Assembly: GCA_003697085.1 (NCBI GenBank)
Contig: RFFU01000071.1
Location: 1 to 34,339, forward strand
DNA: 34,339 nt
Origin: Candidatus Hydrogenedentota bacterium
GTDB lineage: Bacteria; UBA8481; J006
Reading direction: 5' to 3'
Below the pieces are notes generated by a model that worked only from the letters and a program-made list of their open reading frames with translations, had not been told where the DNA came from and ran no database searches. Positions 26,118-34,339 of this stretch are shown in pieces; the first letter of the stretch is position 1, and each line of letters begins with the position of its first letter. Made by a program: the position numbers and the translations under genes.

Positions 26118-27320
26118 TCACTCCTCCGCCAAAGCGACGGCGGGGTCGAGGCGCGCGGCGCGGCGCGCGGGCAAGACACCGCTGAGGATTCCGACGGCGA
26201 GACTGACGGCCAAGGCTGCAACCAGATATGCCGGCGCGATCGCCAGCGTCAATCCCGGAAACGTCCAGTGCAGGACGGCGGCGCATCCCAACCCGAAGGC
26301 GGTTCCCCCGAGACCGCCGCCCGCCGAGAGCAAAACAGCCTCGGAAAGAAAGAGCCCGAAGATCTGACCGCTGGTGGCTCCCATCGCCTTCGCCAGTCCG
26401 ATCTCCGCCGTCCGCTCGTTCACCGCGATCCACATCATCGTCAGAATCCCAATCGCGCCGACGAAGATCGAGATGCCACCGATCGCCGCGACGGTGAAAT
26501 TGATGACCGAGAGAATGTCGCCGATGGTTTCGAGCATAGCGGCCTGAGTCGTCACGGTGAAATCCTCCTCCCCGCGATGTCGCTCCTTCAAGACGTCCGT
26601 CACCCGCGCCGCGACGGCTTCCGCCGACCTGTGCTCCGAGAAGAGCACATCGATCTCGAGCAACTCGGCCCTTCGAAAAAGCGCCATTGCGTCCGCCACC
26701 GGCACATAAGCGGCATCGTCGATGTCCATTCCGAGAAAGCGCCCCTTCGGTTCCATGACGCCGATCACGCGAAACCTTCGCCCTCCGATCCGCACGTGTT
26801 CCCCCAGCGGGCTTTCTTTTCCGAAGATTTCCTTCTTCAGACGCGGCCCCAGCACGACCACCGGAGCCCGCCGATGAGGATCCAACGGAGGAAGGAAGCG
26901 TCCCGTTCGGACGTTGAATTTCCAGACGCGAGGTGCGGACGTCGTTACTCCGTAGATGAAGACGCTGCGTCCCCGGCGGGCGGCTTCCACGCGCGCCGTT
27001 CCGAACGCGATCGGCACGACATCGACAACACCGCGGATTCTCTTCAACGCCATCGCGTCGTCGATCGTCAGTTTGTTCACTGTGCCTCCGAGCGCCCCCG
27101 GAAGTCCGGTCGTCTTCGTCGAGCCGGGGGTTACGGCCAGGATCGTCGTTCCAAACTGCGTGAACTGCGAAACGATGTAGCGGCGCAGGCCCTCTCCGAT
27201 CGAGGTCAGCATCACGACCGCGGCGATCCCGATCACGATTCCCAGAACCGTCAGGGAGGAACGCGTTCTGTGAGCGACGAGGGCCGCGCCCGAGAGCCGA
27301 AGTGTGTCGCCGAGTTTCAT
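26118..27320 (-). CDS. MacB-like ABC transporter permease (second of pair)
   Basis: A 400-residue FtsX-type permease: TM1 (LTVLGIVIGIAAVVMLTSI), a large periplasmic domain of the MacB core type (about residues 45-270), then three more helices near the C-terminus. These include IGGISIFVGAIGILTMMWIA followed by the coupling segment ERTAEIGLAKAMGAT, and the usual end SGVLPARRAARLDP. No nucleotide-binding domain is attached, unlike E. coli MacB. Its ATG overlaps the stop of the other permease (27317-27320), so the two are probably made together and pair as a heterodimer. Exported substrate unknown. Confidence 0.93.
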   Translation of the reverse strand: MKLGDTLRLSGAALVAHRTRSSLTVLGIVIGIAAVVMLTSIGEGLRRYIVSQFTQFGTTILAVTPGSTKTTGLPGALGGTVNKLTIDDAMALKRIRGVVDVVPIAFGTARVEAARRGRSVFIYGVTTSAPRVWKFNVRTGRFLPPLDPHRRAPVVVLGPRLKKEIFGKESPLGEHVRIGGRRFRVIGVMEPKGRFLGMDIDDAAYVPVADAMALFRRAELLEIDVLFSEHRSAEAVAARVTDVLKERHRGEEDFTVTTQAAMLETIGDILSVINFTVAAIGGISIFVGAIGILTMMWIAVNERTAEIGLAKAMGATSGQIFGLFLSEAVLLSAGGGLGGTAFGLGCAAVLHWTFPGLTLAIAPAYLVAALAVSLAVGILSGVLPARRAARLDPAVALAEE

Positions 27321-28525
27321 CCGCGACTCCTCAATGCGGCGACAGGATCGAGGCGGGCGGCCTTTCGGGCCGGGTATCCCCCGAAGAAGGCTCCCACCCC
27401 CAGTGCGACGAAGGCCGCCGCAGCGACGGCCCAGAGCGGCGGCGAGACGGGAAAATCAGGATAGATCCGCGTGAAGACCCGGCAGGCCGCTGTTCCAAAA
27501 AGGATTCCCGCCGCTCCGCCGAAACCTCCCAGCAACGCCGCCTCCGTGAGAAAGAGAGCGGTGACCTGATTTCGGGTGGCGCCGAGCGCCTTCATCAGCC
27601 CGATCTCGTTTCGCCGTTCCGAAACCGCGACCAACATCACGTTCATGATCCCGATTCCGGCCACGGCCAGCGATATAGCCGCGATCGCCGAAAGGGCGGC
27701 CGTAACGGCATCGAGAATCTTTCCGAACGTCGCCAGAAGCGCATCCTGCGTGAAGACCGTTATGTCTTCCTCTCCTTCGTGCCGCTCCTTGATCAGCCGA
27801 GCCACATCCCGCCGGACGAAAGGAATCGCCTCTTCGTTCTTCAGCTCAATCAAGAGGCGGAAGAGTCCCCGGCGATTGAAGAGTTTCATCGCCGACCGCG
27901 TCGGAACCTCGATCATCTCATCGAGATCCGCTCCCAACATCATTCCGCGCGGAGCCGTCACGCCGATCACCCGGAATCGAAATCCGCCCACTCTCACGAA
28001 CTGATTCAGCGGGTTCTCCCTTCCAAAGAGTTCCCGGGCGACCGTCGCGCCCAAAACACAGACCGGCTCGTGCTTCCGCGCGACTCTGCGGGGCAGGAAG
28101 ATCCCGCGTGCCACCGTCAACCCGTTCACTTCCCGAAACGTTTCGCTCGTTCCCACGACCGTCACGTTCCGCGCGCGGTTTCGATGGCGGGCACGGGCGG
28201 AACCGAGAACGACCGGCGTCATCCGTTTCACCGAACGAAGATTCCGCTCGAGATACTCCGCGTCCTCCAATGTCAGTTCGTGCGGAACGCCTCCGATGAC
28301 CGGAACCATCCCCGTCGTCTCCGTCTTTCCCGGAAGAACAATCAGAAGGTTTGTGCCCAACGAAAGAAATTCGCGGGTGATGTAATCCCGCGCAGCGCTG
28401 CCGAGACTCGTCAGAACGACAACGGCGGCGATCCCGGCGGAAACACCCAGAACCGAGAGGAGGGTTCGAAGCCTGTGCCCGCGAAAACCCCCATAAGCCA
28501 GCCGCAGCAGGTCGCGCCCTTTCAT
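27317..28525 (-). CDS. MacB-like ABC transporter permease (first of pair)
   Basis: A 402-residue FtsX-type permease with the same plan as its neighbour: TM1 (LLSVLGVSAGIAAVVVLTSL), a periplasmic MacB-like core domain (about 45-275), and a C-terminal three-helix bundle containing AVAGIGIMNVMLVAVSERRN then EIGLMKALGATRNQ, closing with GGYPARKAARLDPVAALRS. It is clearly a paralogue of the 26118 gene. GGGGGAG lies just upstream of ATG 28525, and 9 bases separate it from the ATPase gene. It forms the membrane channel component driven by the separate ATPase. Confidence 0.93.
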   Translation of the reverse strand: MKGRDLLRLAYGGFRGHRLRTLLSVLGVSAGIAAVVVLTSLGSAARDYITREFLSLGTNLLIVLPGKTETTGMVPVIGGVPHELTLEDAEYLERNLRSVKRMTPVVLGSARARHRNRARNVTVVGTSETFREVNGLTVARGIFLPRRVARKHEPVCVLGATVARELFGRENPLNQFVRVGGFRFRVIGVTAPRGMMLGADLDEMIEVPTRSAMKLFNRRGLFRLLIELKNEEAIPFVRRDVARLIKERHEGEEDITVFTQDALLATFGKILDAVTAALSAIAAISLAVAGIGIMNVMLVAVSERRNEIGLMKALGATRNQVTALFLTEAALLGGFGGAAGILFGTAACRVFTRIYPDFPVSPPLWAVAAAAFVALGVGAFFGGYPARKAARLDPVAALRSRG

Positions 28526-28534
28526 TCTCCCCCT

Positions 28535-29278
28535 CTAATCGGCCACATTTTCGTCGGCTCTTTCCCCTGCGCGGTTAATCGATCTTTTCGCCGTCACCGC
28601 TCCTTTCGGAAATACGTCCTCGATCACCCGGCCGTCGGAAAGCCGGATGAGGTGCGGGGCCCGGCTCCCCAGTTTCGGATCGTGCGTGACGATAACCAGC
28701 GTCATTCCGGACGTGTTGAGTTTTTCGAGCAATGCGATGACTTCGAGACCGGTGCGCGAGTCGAGATTGCCGGTCGGTTCGTCCGCGAGCAGTATCGCCG
28801 GCTTCATCACGATCGAGCGGGCGATCGCGACACGTTGTCGTTCGCCGCCGGAGAGTTGATTCGGTCGGTGTTCCGCTCGATCCGCCAATCCGACGGTCTC
28901 CAAGGCCTTCTGGGCCGCCCGTCGCCGCGCCCCGCGCTCCGCTCCCGCAAAGACCATCGGCAACTCGACATTCTCCAGCGCCGTCAGCCGCGGAACGAGA
29001 TGAAAGGCTTGGAAGACGAAACCGATCTTATGGCCGCGCACCGCGGCCAGTTCCTCATCCTTCATCCCCCCCACTTCCCGGCCGTCGAGAAAGTATCGCC
29101 CCGCGTTCGGCCGATCGAGACATCCCAGGATGTTCAAGAGCGTTGATTTTCCGGAGCCGGACGCCCCCATAATCGTGACATACTCTCCCTCTGCGATCGA
29201 GAAAGAGACCTTCCGCAAAGCGTGAACGGGACGACCCCCGACGAAGAAGGTCCGCGAGATATTCTCGAGTCGGATCAC
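28535..29278 (-). CDS. MacB/LolD-type ABC transporter ATPase
   Basis: A 247-residue ATPase powering the adjacent permeases. All ABC motifs are present: Walker A GASGSGKSTLLNILG, Q-loop FVFQAFHLVPRLTALENVEL, signature LSGGERQRVAIARSI, Walker B ILLADEPTGNLDS and the H-loop VIVTHDP. The short C-terminal extension after residue 220 is basic, then acidic, and is not conserved in the family. ATG 29278 overlaps the stop of the membrane-fusion gene (ATGA), indicating translational coupling. Confidence 0.96.
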   Translation of the reverse strand: MIRLENISRTFFVGGRPVHALRKVSFSIAEGEYVTIMGASGSGKSTLLNILGCLDRPNAGRYFLDGREVGGMKDEELAAVRGHKIGFVFQAFHLVPRLTALENVELPMVFAGAERGARRRAAQKALETVGLADRAEHRPNQLSGGERQRVAIARSIVMKPAILLADEPTGNLDSRTGLEVIALLEKLNTSGMTLVIVTHDPKLGSRAPHLIRLSDGRVIEDVFPKGAVTAKRSINRAGERADENVAD

Positions 29279-30417
29279 TCCTCGTATTCCACGGCCCGCG
29301 CCCGCCGCCCCGCTTTCACCTCCGCATCGTCCAGATTGGTGACAACAACCTCCCCTTCGCTTATTCCCTCCCGCACCTCGACGAACTCCCAGTTCCGTTT
29401 TCCGACCGTAACTTTATGTTCCACGAGCCGCCCGTTTTCGAGCACAAGGACGGTATTCTGCTCCGTCACGGCGGATGCCGGAAGACGCAGGACGTCTTTG
29501 CTCTTTCCCACTATGATCTCGACGTCGGCCGTCGATCCGGTTACTTCCGCCGGCAACGCCGTCTCGAATTCGATCTCCACTTCGAAGGTTCTGTTTTGTT
29601 CCTCTCGATCCTCGATGTAGGGAGCAACACGCGCGACCGTACCGTGAAACCGGTGCCCTTGGAGCGCATCGAACGTTACGCGGGCCGGAAGCCCGACTCG
29701 GACGCGATCTCGATCCGCTTCATCCAGGGGAGCCGAGACGTAGAGCGCCTCCGGATCGAAGAGATCGATTACGGGGGGAATCAAGAGTCCGGGCGGACTC
29801 GGCGAAATATACTCCCCTCGTTCCGTCTCGATCTCCGCAACGACGGCATCGAACGGAGCGCGAAGGCTTGTCTTCTCCAGCCGTATTCTCGCCGCGCGCA
29901 AGGCGGCCTCCGCTTTCTTCACGGAGCGTTCGGCTGCGGCCAGCGCCGCCTCCGCCTCCGCCCGCGCCGTCTCCGCCTTCTCGAGTCTCTCCACGGGAAG
30001 AACACCCTCGTTGACCAGACGGCGGGTGCGCGTCTCGTCCCGAACGGCCTGTTCGAATCCCGCTTGGAAACGGTTCCGGTCGGCAACGGCGCGTTCTCTT
30101 TCCGCCTCGCGGAGCCGAAGTTCCTGGCGGAGTTCGGTATCGTCGAGGCTCAACAAGAGCTGTCCGGCGCGCACGCGATCCCCCTCCTTCACGGAAACCT
30201 CCACGACGCGACCGCCGTACTCGGGGCTCAGCGAGGCGCGACGGCGGGATTTCACCGTCCCCGCGCGCGAATTCACCACGATCTCCTCCACATCGCCGCG
30301 CTCCGCCCGCGCGACACGAACCTCGATCTCCTTCTCCCCAAGAAGAAACTTCCCGACGACAAGCGCCGCTGCAAAGAAAAGCAGAATCAGGAGGAAAATT
30401 TTCGTGGCGCGCTTCAT
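29275..30417 (-). CDS. Periplasmic adaptor (membrane fusion protein) of the exporter
   Basis: A 380-residue HlyD/MacA-type adaptor. It has an N-terminal membrane anchor (ATKIFLLILLFFAAALVVGK), a lipoyl/barrel-sandwich half (GGRVVEVSVKEGDRVRAGQ), a long alpha-helical hairpin (about residues 95-170, rich in Ala, Glu and Arg), the second lipoyl half (LRAPFDAVVAEIETERGEYI) and beta-barrel and membrane-proximal domains. It would bridge the inner-membrane permeases to an outer-membrane channel; no TolC-like gene is in the window. ATG 30417 is preferred because it begins MKRATK just before the anchor, although the purine-rich GAGGAGG lies further upstream than usual. Confidence 0.93.
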   Translation of the reverse strand: MKRATKIFLLILLFFAAALVVGKFLLGEKEIEVRVARAERGDVEEIVVNSRAGTVKSRRRASLSPEYGGRVVEVSVKEGDRVRAGQLLLSLDDTELRQELRLREAERERAVADRNRFQAGFEQAVRDETRTRRLVNEGVLPVERLEKAETARAEAEAALAAAERSVKKAEAALRAARIRLEKTSLRAPFDAVVAEIETERGEYISPSPPGLLIPPVIDLFDPEALYVSAPLDEADRDRVRVGLPARVTFDALQGHRFHGTVARVAPYIEDREEQNRTFEVEIEFETALPAEVTGSTADVEIIVGKSKDVLRLPASAVTEQNTVLVLENGRLVEHKVTVGKRNWEFVEVREGISEGEVVVTNLDDAEVKAGRRARAVEYEE

Positions 30418-30599
30418 CTTGAAGAAACCATACCCTTCCCTCCTCAAAGTTCCAACAAGCAAGATAGGAAGATTTTCGATTCATCGGTGCTCTGCTTTTT
30501 TTGGAAGGCAGGCCGTGTCGGATGCCACCGACCGGAAAATACGCATTCCGGAAAGACGCAATGCTCTTTTTCCTCGTCATTCCGCGCGGCTCTGGAACA

Positions 30600-30841
30600 C
30601 CGGCCCGTTCTTTCGCAGACCGGAGTCTCCACGCTCCATAACACGGCGAACGTTGGGCGCATGCTCTCCCTGGGAACGCCGGTATCTTGACGGCAGATAT
30701 CGGCCGCAGCTTCTCCAACCTGCGGGGCGAATCGGCAATTCGCAGACAAGAGTGTCTGCGCTCCACATCTCCTTTTCACTTTTGCCTTTTGACTTTTGCT
30801 TTTTCTTTTTTCCTTCTTCCTTTTGCCTTCTTGATCTCTCC
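30600..30841. repeat. Hairpin-repeat cluster and pyrimidine tract
   Basis: This is in the 426-base gap between the adaptor gene and cofH. It contains a GCAGACCGGAGTCTCC variant (from 30615), CATAACACGGCGAACGTTGG shared in part with the 25781-26082 cluster, CCGCAGCTTCTCCAACCTGCGG-type inverted arms (30704-30725) and GCAGACAAGAGTGTCTGC (30742-30759). In the last of these both stem arms changed together (compensatory) relative to other copies. A C/T tract (about 30765-30841) then runs up to the cofH stop codon. 30418-30599 holds nothing recognisable. Confidence 0.8.
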
Positions 30842-30843
30842 TC

Positions 30844-32061
30844 TCAGTGGACCGGCGCCAAGGGCTGCTCCCACTCTGAGGGAGGATCCGTGGTTTCGTA
30901 CCTCGCGACAATCTCATAAACCGTGTTCCTTTGCGCGGGGATTCTTCCGATCTCGCGGATGTACCGGCAAAATTCCGCCGGTGATATTTCCTCGCCGAAC
31001 CGAGCGCCCGCAGAACGGGAGATCGATTCGTTCATCAGGGTTCCCCCGAAATCATTCGCCCCGCGTTGCAGAATATATTGCGCCATCCGCGGGCCCAACT
31101 TCACCCAAGAGACCTGGATGTTGTCGATCCACCCCTGGAAAAAGAGCCTCGCGACGGCATGAACCTTGAAATTTTCCTCGCGGGTCGGTCCCGGCCGCGC
31201 CACCCCGTCCAGATAAATCGGCGCGTCGTAATGAACAAAGCCCAGCGGAACGAACTCGGTGAATCCTCCCGTCTCCTTCTGTATTTCGCGCAACGTTTCG
31301 AAATGAGCAACCCATTCCGCGGGACCGTCCACGTGTCCGTACATCATCGTGCTCGAAGAGCGGATTCCCAATCGATGCGCCGTCTTCACGATCTCGACCC
31401 ATTCCCGAGCCGAAAGTTTATCCTTGGTGAGCGTCTTTCGGATCCGGGTGTCGAGGATCTCCGCCGCCGTTCCGGGAATCGTTCCCAAACCTTCTTCTTT
31501 CAAACGGAGGAGAAATTCCTCGACGCTGATCCGGCTCCGTCCCGCTCCATACTTGATCTCGAACGGCGAAAAAGCGTGAACATGAATCTCCGGAACCGCT
31601 TCCTTCACGGCGCGAACGATCGCGCAATAATCCTCCGCCTTCATCCGCGGATGAAGGCCTCCTTGCATACAGACTTCGGTCGCCCCACGCGCCGCCGCCT
31701 CCTTTGTTCTCCGTGCAATCTCTTCCAACGAAAGAAACTCCGCCTCCGGATCTCCCTCCCGCTTCGCAAAGCCGCAGAAACGGCACCCGGTGTAACAGAT
31801 GTTCGTGAAATTGATGTTCCGCACAACGACGAAGGTGACCGTCTCTCCCACGCGCCGGCGCCGGACGGCGTCAGCCGTCTCGAGCAAAGCCTGGAGATCC
31901 TCCGCGCGCGTCTCGAACAACGCGCGCGCATCGGAAGCCCCCAGTTCCTTCCCCTCCAGACTCGCCTCGAGAACTTTTCGGATCGGCCTCGAAGCGGAAG
32001 CGAGGCGTTTTTCCAAACGATGCGGCTCCGTTTCTGCTTCTCTTCCGAATGTCCTCAACAC
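30844..32061 (-). CDS. cofH: FO synthase subunit 2 (CofH), radical SAM enzyme
   Basis: A 405-residue radical SAM protein. CofH joins a tyrosine-derived fragment to 5-amino-6-ribitylaminouracil, the first of two steps to the deazaflavin FO of coenzyme F420. The cluster motif is CYTGCRFC (Cys89, Cys93, Cys96), followed by GFAKREGDPEAEFLSLEEI. EVCMQGGLHPRM, HVHAFSPFEI and LGTIPGTAAEILD are typical of the CofH/MqnC/MqnE group. The adjacent cofG separates it from the menaquinone enzymes MqnE and MqnC. The frame is open upstream, but GTG 32061 overlaps the cofG stop and gives a normal N-terminal length. Confidence 0.92.
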   Translation of the reverse strand: MLRTFGREAETEPHRLEKRLASASRPIRKVLEASLEGKELGASDARALFETRAEDLQALLETADAVRRRRVGETVTFVVVRNINFTNICYTGCRFCGFAKREGDPEAEFLSLEEIARRTKEAAARGATEVCMQGGLHPRMKAEDYCAIVRAVKEAVPEIHVHAFSPFEIKYGAGRSRISVEEFLLRLKEEGLGTIPGTAAEILDTRIRKTLTKDKLSAREWVEIVKTAHRLGIRSSSTMMYGHVDGPAEWVAHFETLREIQKETGGFTEFVPLGFVHYDAPIYLDGVARPGPTREENFKVHAVARLFFQGWIDNIQVSWVKLGPRMAQYILQRGANDFGGTLMNESISRSAGARFGEEISPAEFCRYIREIGRIPAQRNTVYEIVARYETTDPPSEWEQPLAPVH

Positions 32062-33194
32062 CGTCCGCTTCTCTTCTCTCCGTGTCTCATCCCGCTTTCG
32101 CTTCCCAAACCGTATCCCGGCATTTCGTAAGCCAGCGAAAGACACTTTTCTCGAATCTCCGGCGCCAACCATCGCTCGGGCTCCGCCGTGAATTTCGGGT
32201 AGAGCGTCAATCGTTCCTTCAACTCCATTCCATGCCGTCGTGTTTCCTCCGCGAGTTCCTCGATCTTCGGCCACGCGGCCTCGGGATTGATGTGATCGCG
32301 TGTGATCGGGGACACCCCCCCCCAATCGTTGATTCCCGCATCGAGAAAACGGCCGTACCGGCCCGGGGTCAGATTCGGAGGAGCCTGAAGACCGACGTCC
32401 TCCGGAAGAATCACCCGCGCCAGAGCGATCGTTTCCAACATATCCGCAAGCGACGGGGCGCGGCCGTGAGCCATCGGCGTTCCCGGTTTCGGAAGAAAGT
32501 TCTGTATGATGACTTCCTGAATGTGGCCGTACTCGTTCTGGATTTCCACTATGGCCTCCAGCGACGCCACGCGCTCTTCCCGTGTCTCCCCGATCCCGAT
32601 CAGGATTCCCGTCGTGAACGGGATGTTGAGTCTTCCGGCGGCCCGCAATGTTTCGAGACGAACCGCGGGGACCTTGTCCGGACAGCGAAAATGCGCCCCT
32701 CCGCGGGCATGAAGCCGATCCGAAACGGATTCAAGCATCATCCCCATACTGGCCGTAACGGGGCGCAACATCGTCAATTCCTCGCGGGTCATCCGGCCGG
32801 GATTTGCGTGAGGAAGCAAACCGGTTTCGTCCCGAACGAGCCGACACATATCCACGAGATACTCAATCGTGGTCTCATATCCGAGCCGCCGCAATGCTTT
32901 CCGCGCTTGCGGAAAACGTTTCTCTGGCCGTTCTCCGAGCGAAAAGAGGGCTTCCTTACATCCGGCGGCTTCCCCGCGCCGTGCGATCGCGAGAACCTCG
33001 TCCGGAGTGAGATAGCCCGCTCCGTCCTCTTCCGGCGGGCGCGCGAAGACGCAATACCCACATTCGTCCCGGCAAAGATTCGTCAGCGGAATGAAGACCT
33101 TCCTTGAATACGTCGCCGTCCGTCCCCAGGCGGCGTCGCGAATCGCGACGGCTCGTTCGAAAAGGGAGCCGTTCGCTAGACCTGCCCCGTGCAT
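32055..33194 (-). CDS. cofG: FO synthase subunit 1 (CofG), radical SAM enzyme
   Basis: A 379-residue radical SAM enzyme that closes the deazaflavin ring of FO using the CofH product. Motifs: VFIPLTNLCRDECGYCVFAR with Cys41, Cys45 and Cys48; ALFSLGERPEKRFP; LLPHANPGRMTREEL; GILIGIGETREERV; IIQNFLPKPGTPM; and INDWGGVSPITRDHINPEA, all typical of CofG. The start is uncertain. ATG 33194 gives a normal N-terminus, but its AGGAGG is only one base away; GTG 33215 and TTG 33260 are in-frame alternatives. It lies 76 bases after the oxidoreductase gene and overlaps cofH by 7 bases. Separate cofG and cofH genes differ from the fused FbiC of actinobacteria. Confidence 0.93.
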   Translation of the reverse strand: MHGAGLANGSLFERAVAIRDAAWGRTATYSRKVFIPLTNLCRDECGYCVFARPPEEDGAGYLTPDEVLAIARRGEAAGCKEALFSLGERPEKRFPQARKALRRLGYETTIEYLVDMCRLVRDETGLLPHANPGRMTREELTMLRPVTASMGMMLESVSDRLHARGGAHFRCPDKVPAVRLETLRAAGRLNIPFTTGILIGIGETREERVASLEAIVEIQNEYGHIQEVIIQNFLPKPGTPMAHGRAPSLADMLETIALARVILPEDVGLQAPPNLTPGRYGRFLDAGINDWGGVSPITRDHINPEAAWPKIEELAEETRRHGMELKERLTLYPKFTAEPERWLAPEIREKCLSLAYEMPGYGLGSESGMRHGEKRSGRC

Positions 33195-33270
33195 CCCTCC
33201 TACCGTTGCCCGCACGCCTCCCCCATCGCCACGGTTCCTGGCTGGAAGAACCTCGATCAAAGCCGGAACG

Positions 33271-34278
33271 TCACCACTTGTTGACTTCGGGCAGGATCTC
33301 CGTGCAATAGATCTCGAGGTTCCGTTCTTCTTCGTCGGACATAAGGTAAATGACGAATTGGTCTACGCCCGCTTCCTTGAGCGTCTTAAGTTTCGCGATG
33401 TGCGCCTCGACGTCCCCCACGATCGCAAAGCGGTCGATGATCTCGTCCGGGATGAAATCGAGGTGTTCGGAATCCTTGTCCGCATGTTGGCGATAATCGT
33501 ATCCCTTCCGTCCCTCGATATACTTGATGAAATCCTGGGGGATCTCGTCGAGGTTGGCGTGCTTCTCGACGATGTCCGCGACGTGATTGCCCACCATCGC
33601 CGGGAACCACCGTACATGCCGGCGGCATTCCGCGACATCGTCGTGAACGAAGACCGGCGCCGCGGACATAATCTTGATCTCCTTCGGATCGCGCCCGGCG
33701 GCCTTGGCCCCCTCGTGCACCTTGCTGATAAACCACGGGATCAACTCGGGGTCCGCGATCTGAAGAACGATTCCGTCGGCATGGGCCCCGGCGGCGGTCA
33801 AAACCTTCGGACCGTATCCCGCAATCCATATCGGCAGTTTGTAGTCCGGGTTCGCCCACGAGAGCCACTGCTTCTGTCCCAGATATTCGATCTCTTTCCC
33901 TTCCGCTAGCGCCCGAATCTGCTCCACCGCTTCCATCATTCGAGCCACCGTCGTCGGTTTCTTTCCTAGAACCCGCCGGGAGGAATCCCCACGTCCGATC
34001 GCGCAAACCGCTCGCCCTCCCGTGATTACGTTCAGTCCCGCGTAAACGCTTGCCGTGACCGTGATGTCCCGCACCGCCGGATTGGTGACGAGCGGCCCGA
34101 GCCGGACGGTCGAGGTATGGGCGGCCAGATAACCCAGCATCACCGTGCAATCCCTCCAGAGAACGTGCGAGTCGAAGGTCCAGACGTACGTGAATCCCCC
34201 CTCTTCGGCGCGCCGGGCCAGTTTCACCGTCCTTCCCGGTGCCATATCTCCCTTGAAACAAATCCCGAAATTCAACAT
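33271..34278 (-). CDS. LLM class (probably F420-dependent) oxidoreductase
   Basis: A 335-residue luciferase-like TIM-barrel protein. The N-terminal FGICFKGDMAPGRTVKLARR, the TYVWTFDSHVLWRD segment, RLGPLVTNPAVRD and VCAIGRGDSSRRVLGKKP resemble the LLM subgroup that I recall as the CPS_4043 family, usually annotated F420-dependent; Mer-type reductases share the fold. Position upstream of cofG and cofH supports use of F420 rather than FMN. The substrate is unknown. ATG 34278 has GGGAGGAG 6 bases upstream, and the protein is of normal length. It is the first visible gene of this leftward unit. Confidence 0.9.
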   Translation of the reverse strand: MLNFGICFKGDMAPGRTVKLARRAEEGGFTYVWTFDSHVLWRDCTVMLGYLAAHTSTVRLGPLVTNPAVRDITVTASVYAGLNVITGGRAVCAIGRGDSSRRVLGKKPTTVARMMEAVEQIRALAEGKEIEYLGQKQWLSWANPDYKLPIWIAGYGPKVLTAAGAHADGIVLQIADPELIPWFISKVHEGAKAAGRDPKEIKIMSAAPVFVHDDVAECRRHVRWFPAMVGNHVADIVEKHANLDEIPQDFIKYIEGRKGYDYRQHADKDSEHLDFIPDEIIDRFAIVGDVEAHIAKLKTLKEAGVDQFVIYLMSDEEERNLEIYCTEILPEVNKW

Positions 34279-34339
34279 GACCGGCTCCTCCCATATAATT
34301 AAGATTTTCTCGATGAGATTTTGTCCGCCCGCCCCAACC

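Noticed and set aside
30844-32061. Menaquinone futalosine-pathway enzyme (MqnE or MqnC) instead of CofH
   Set aside because: The gene overlaps cofG and no other futalosine-pathway gene is present.

Overview
The window looks like GC-rich chromosomal DNA from an uncultured bacterium, probably diderm. It carries recA, thrS, glgC, pcm and a tRNA-Pro, so it is a core region rather than a plasmid or phage. Genes for the deazaflavin core of coenzyme F420 (cofG, cofH) and an LLM-fold oxidoreductase sit at the right end. Intergenic gaps hold families of short hairpins, pyrimidine tracts and CCGTG-type arrays. Repeats of this general style are, from memory, common in genomes of uncultivated phyla, but the phylum cannot be fixed from this sequence alone.

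Layout. 1-346 is a composite repeat. pcm (minus) is divergent from a rightward chain (1142-7998): a proline-rich/TPR envelope protein, a patatin-like phospholipase, a lytic-transglycosylase-like protein and a DUF2723 membrane protein, joined by overlaps or very short gaps. recA (8112-9152) follows. A second composite repeat, tRNA-Pro(TGG), a leftward glutamine amidotransferase, a third composite repeat and a leftward single-pass membrane protein of unknown function fill 9171-11395.

The most distinctive part is a rightward signalling cluster at 11937-22118. Its order is: a cNMP-fold protein, a FapA (DUF342) protein, a stand-alone receiver, a histidine-kinase-like protein with no phospho-acceptor histidine, a second FapA protein with a doubled N-terminal region, a membrane HAMP/PAS sensor with no kinase, a protein that I read as the C-terminal half of sigma-54 fused to a GIY-YIG nuclease fold, and a soluble hybrid histidine kinase. 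The sensor and the kinase appear to be two halves of one receptor. Its third PAS domain is divided between them, with the sigma-54-like/GIY-YIG gene between the halves, joined by ATGA and GTGA stop/start overlaps that each have a good ribosome binding site. Both kinase halves carry an in-frame (GAA)n tract with the same flanking codons.

From 22410 to 34278 everything is leftward: thrS and glgC; a tripartite ABC exporter (membrane-fusion protein, ATPase, two FtsX-type permeases); and LLM oxidoreductase-cofG-cofH. Gaps at 25734-26117 and 30418-30843 contain further hairpin-repeat clusters.
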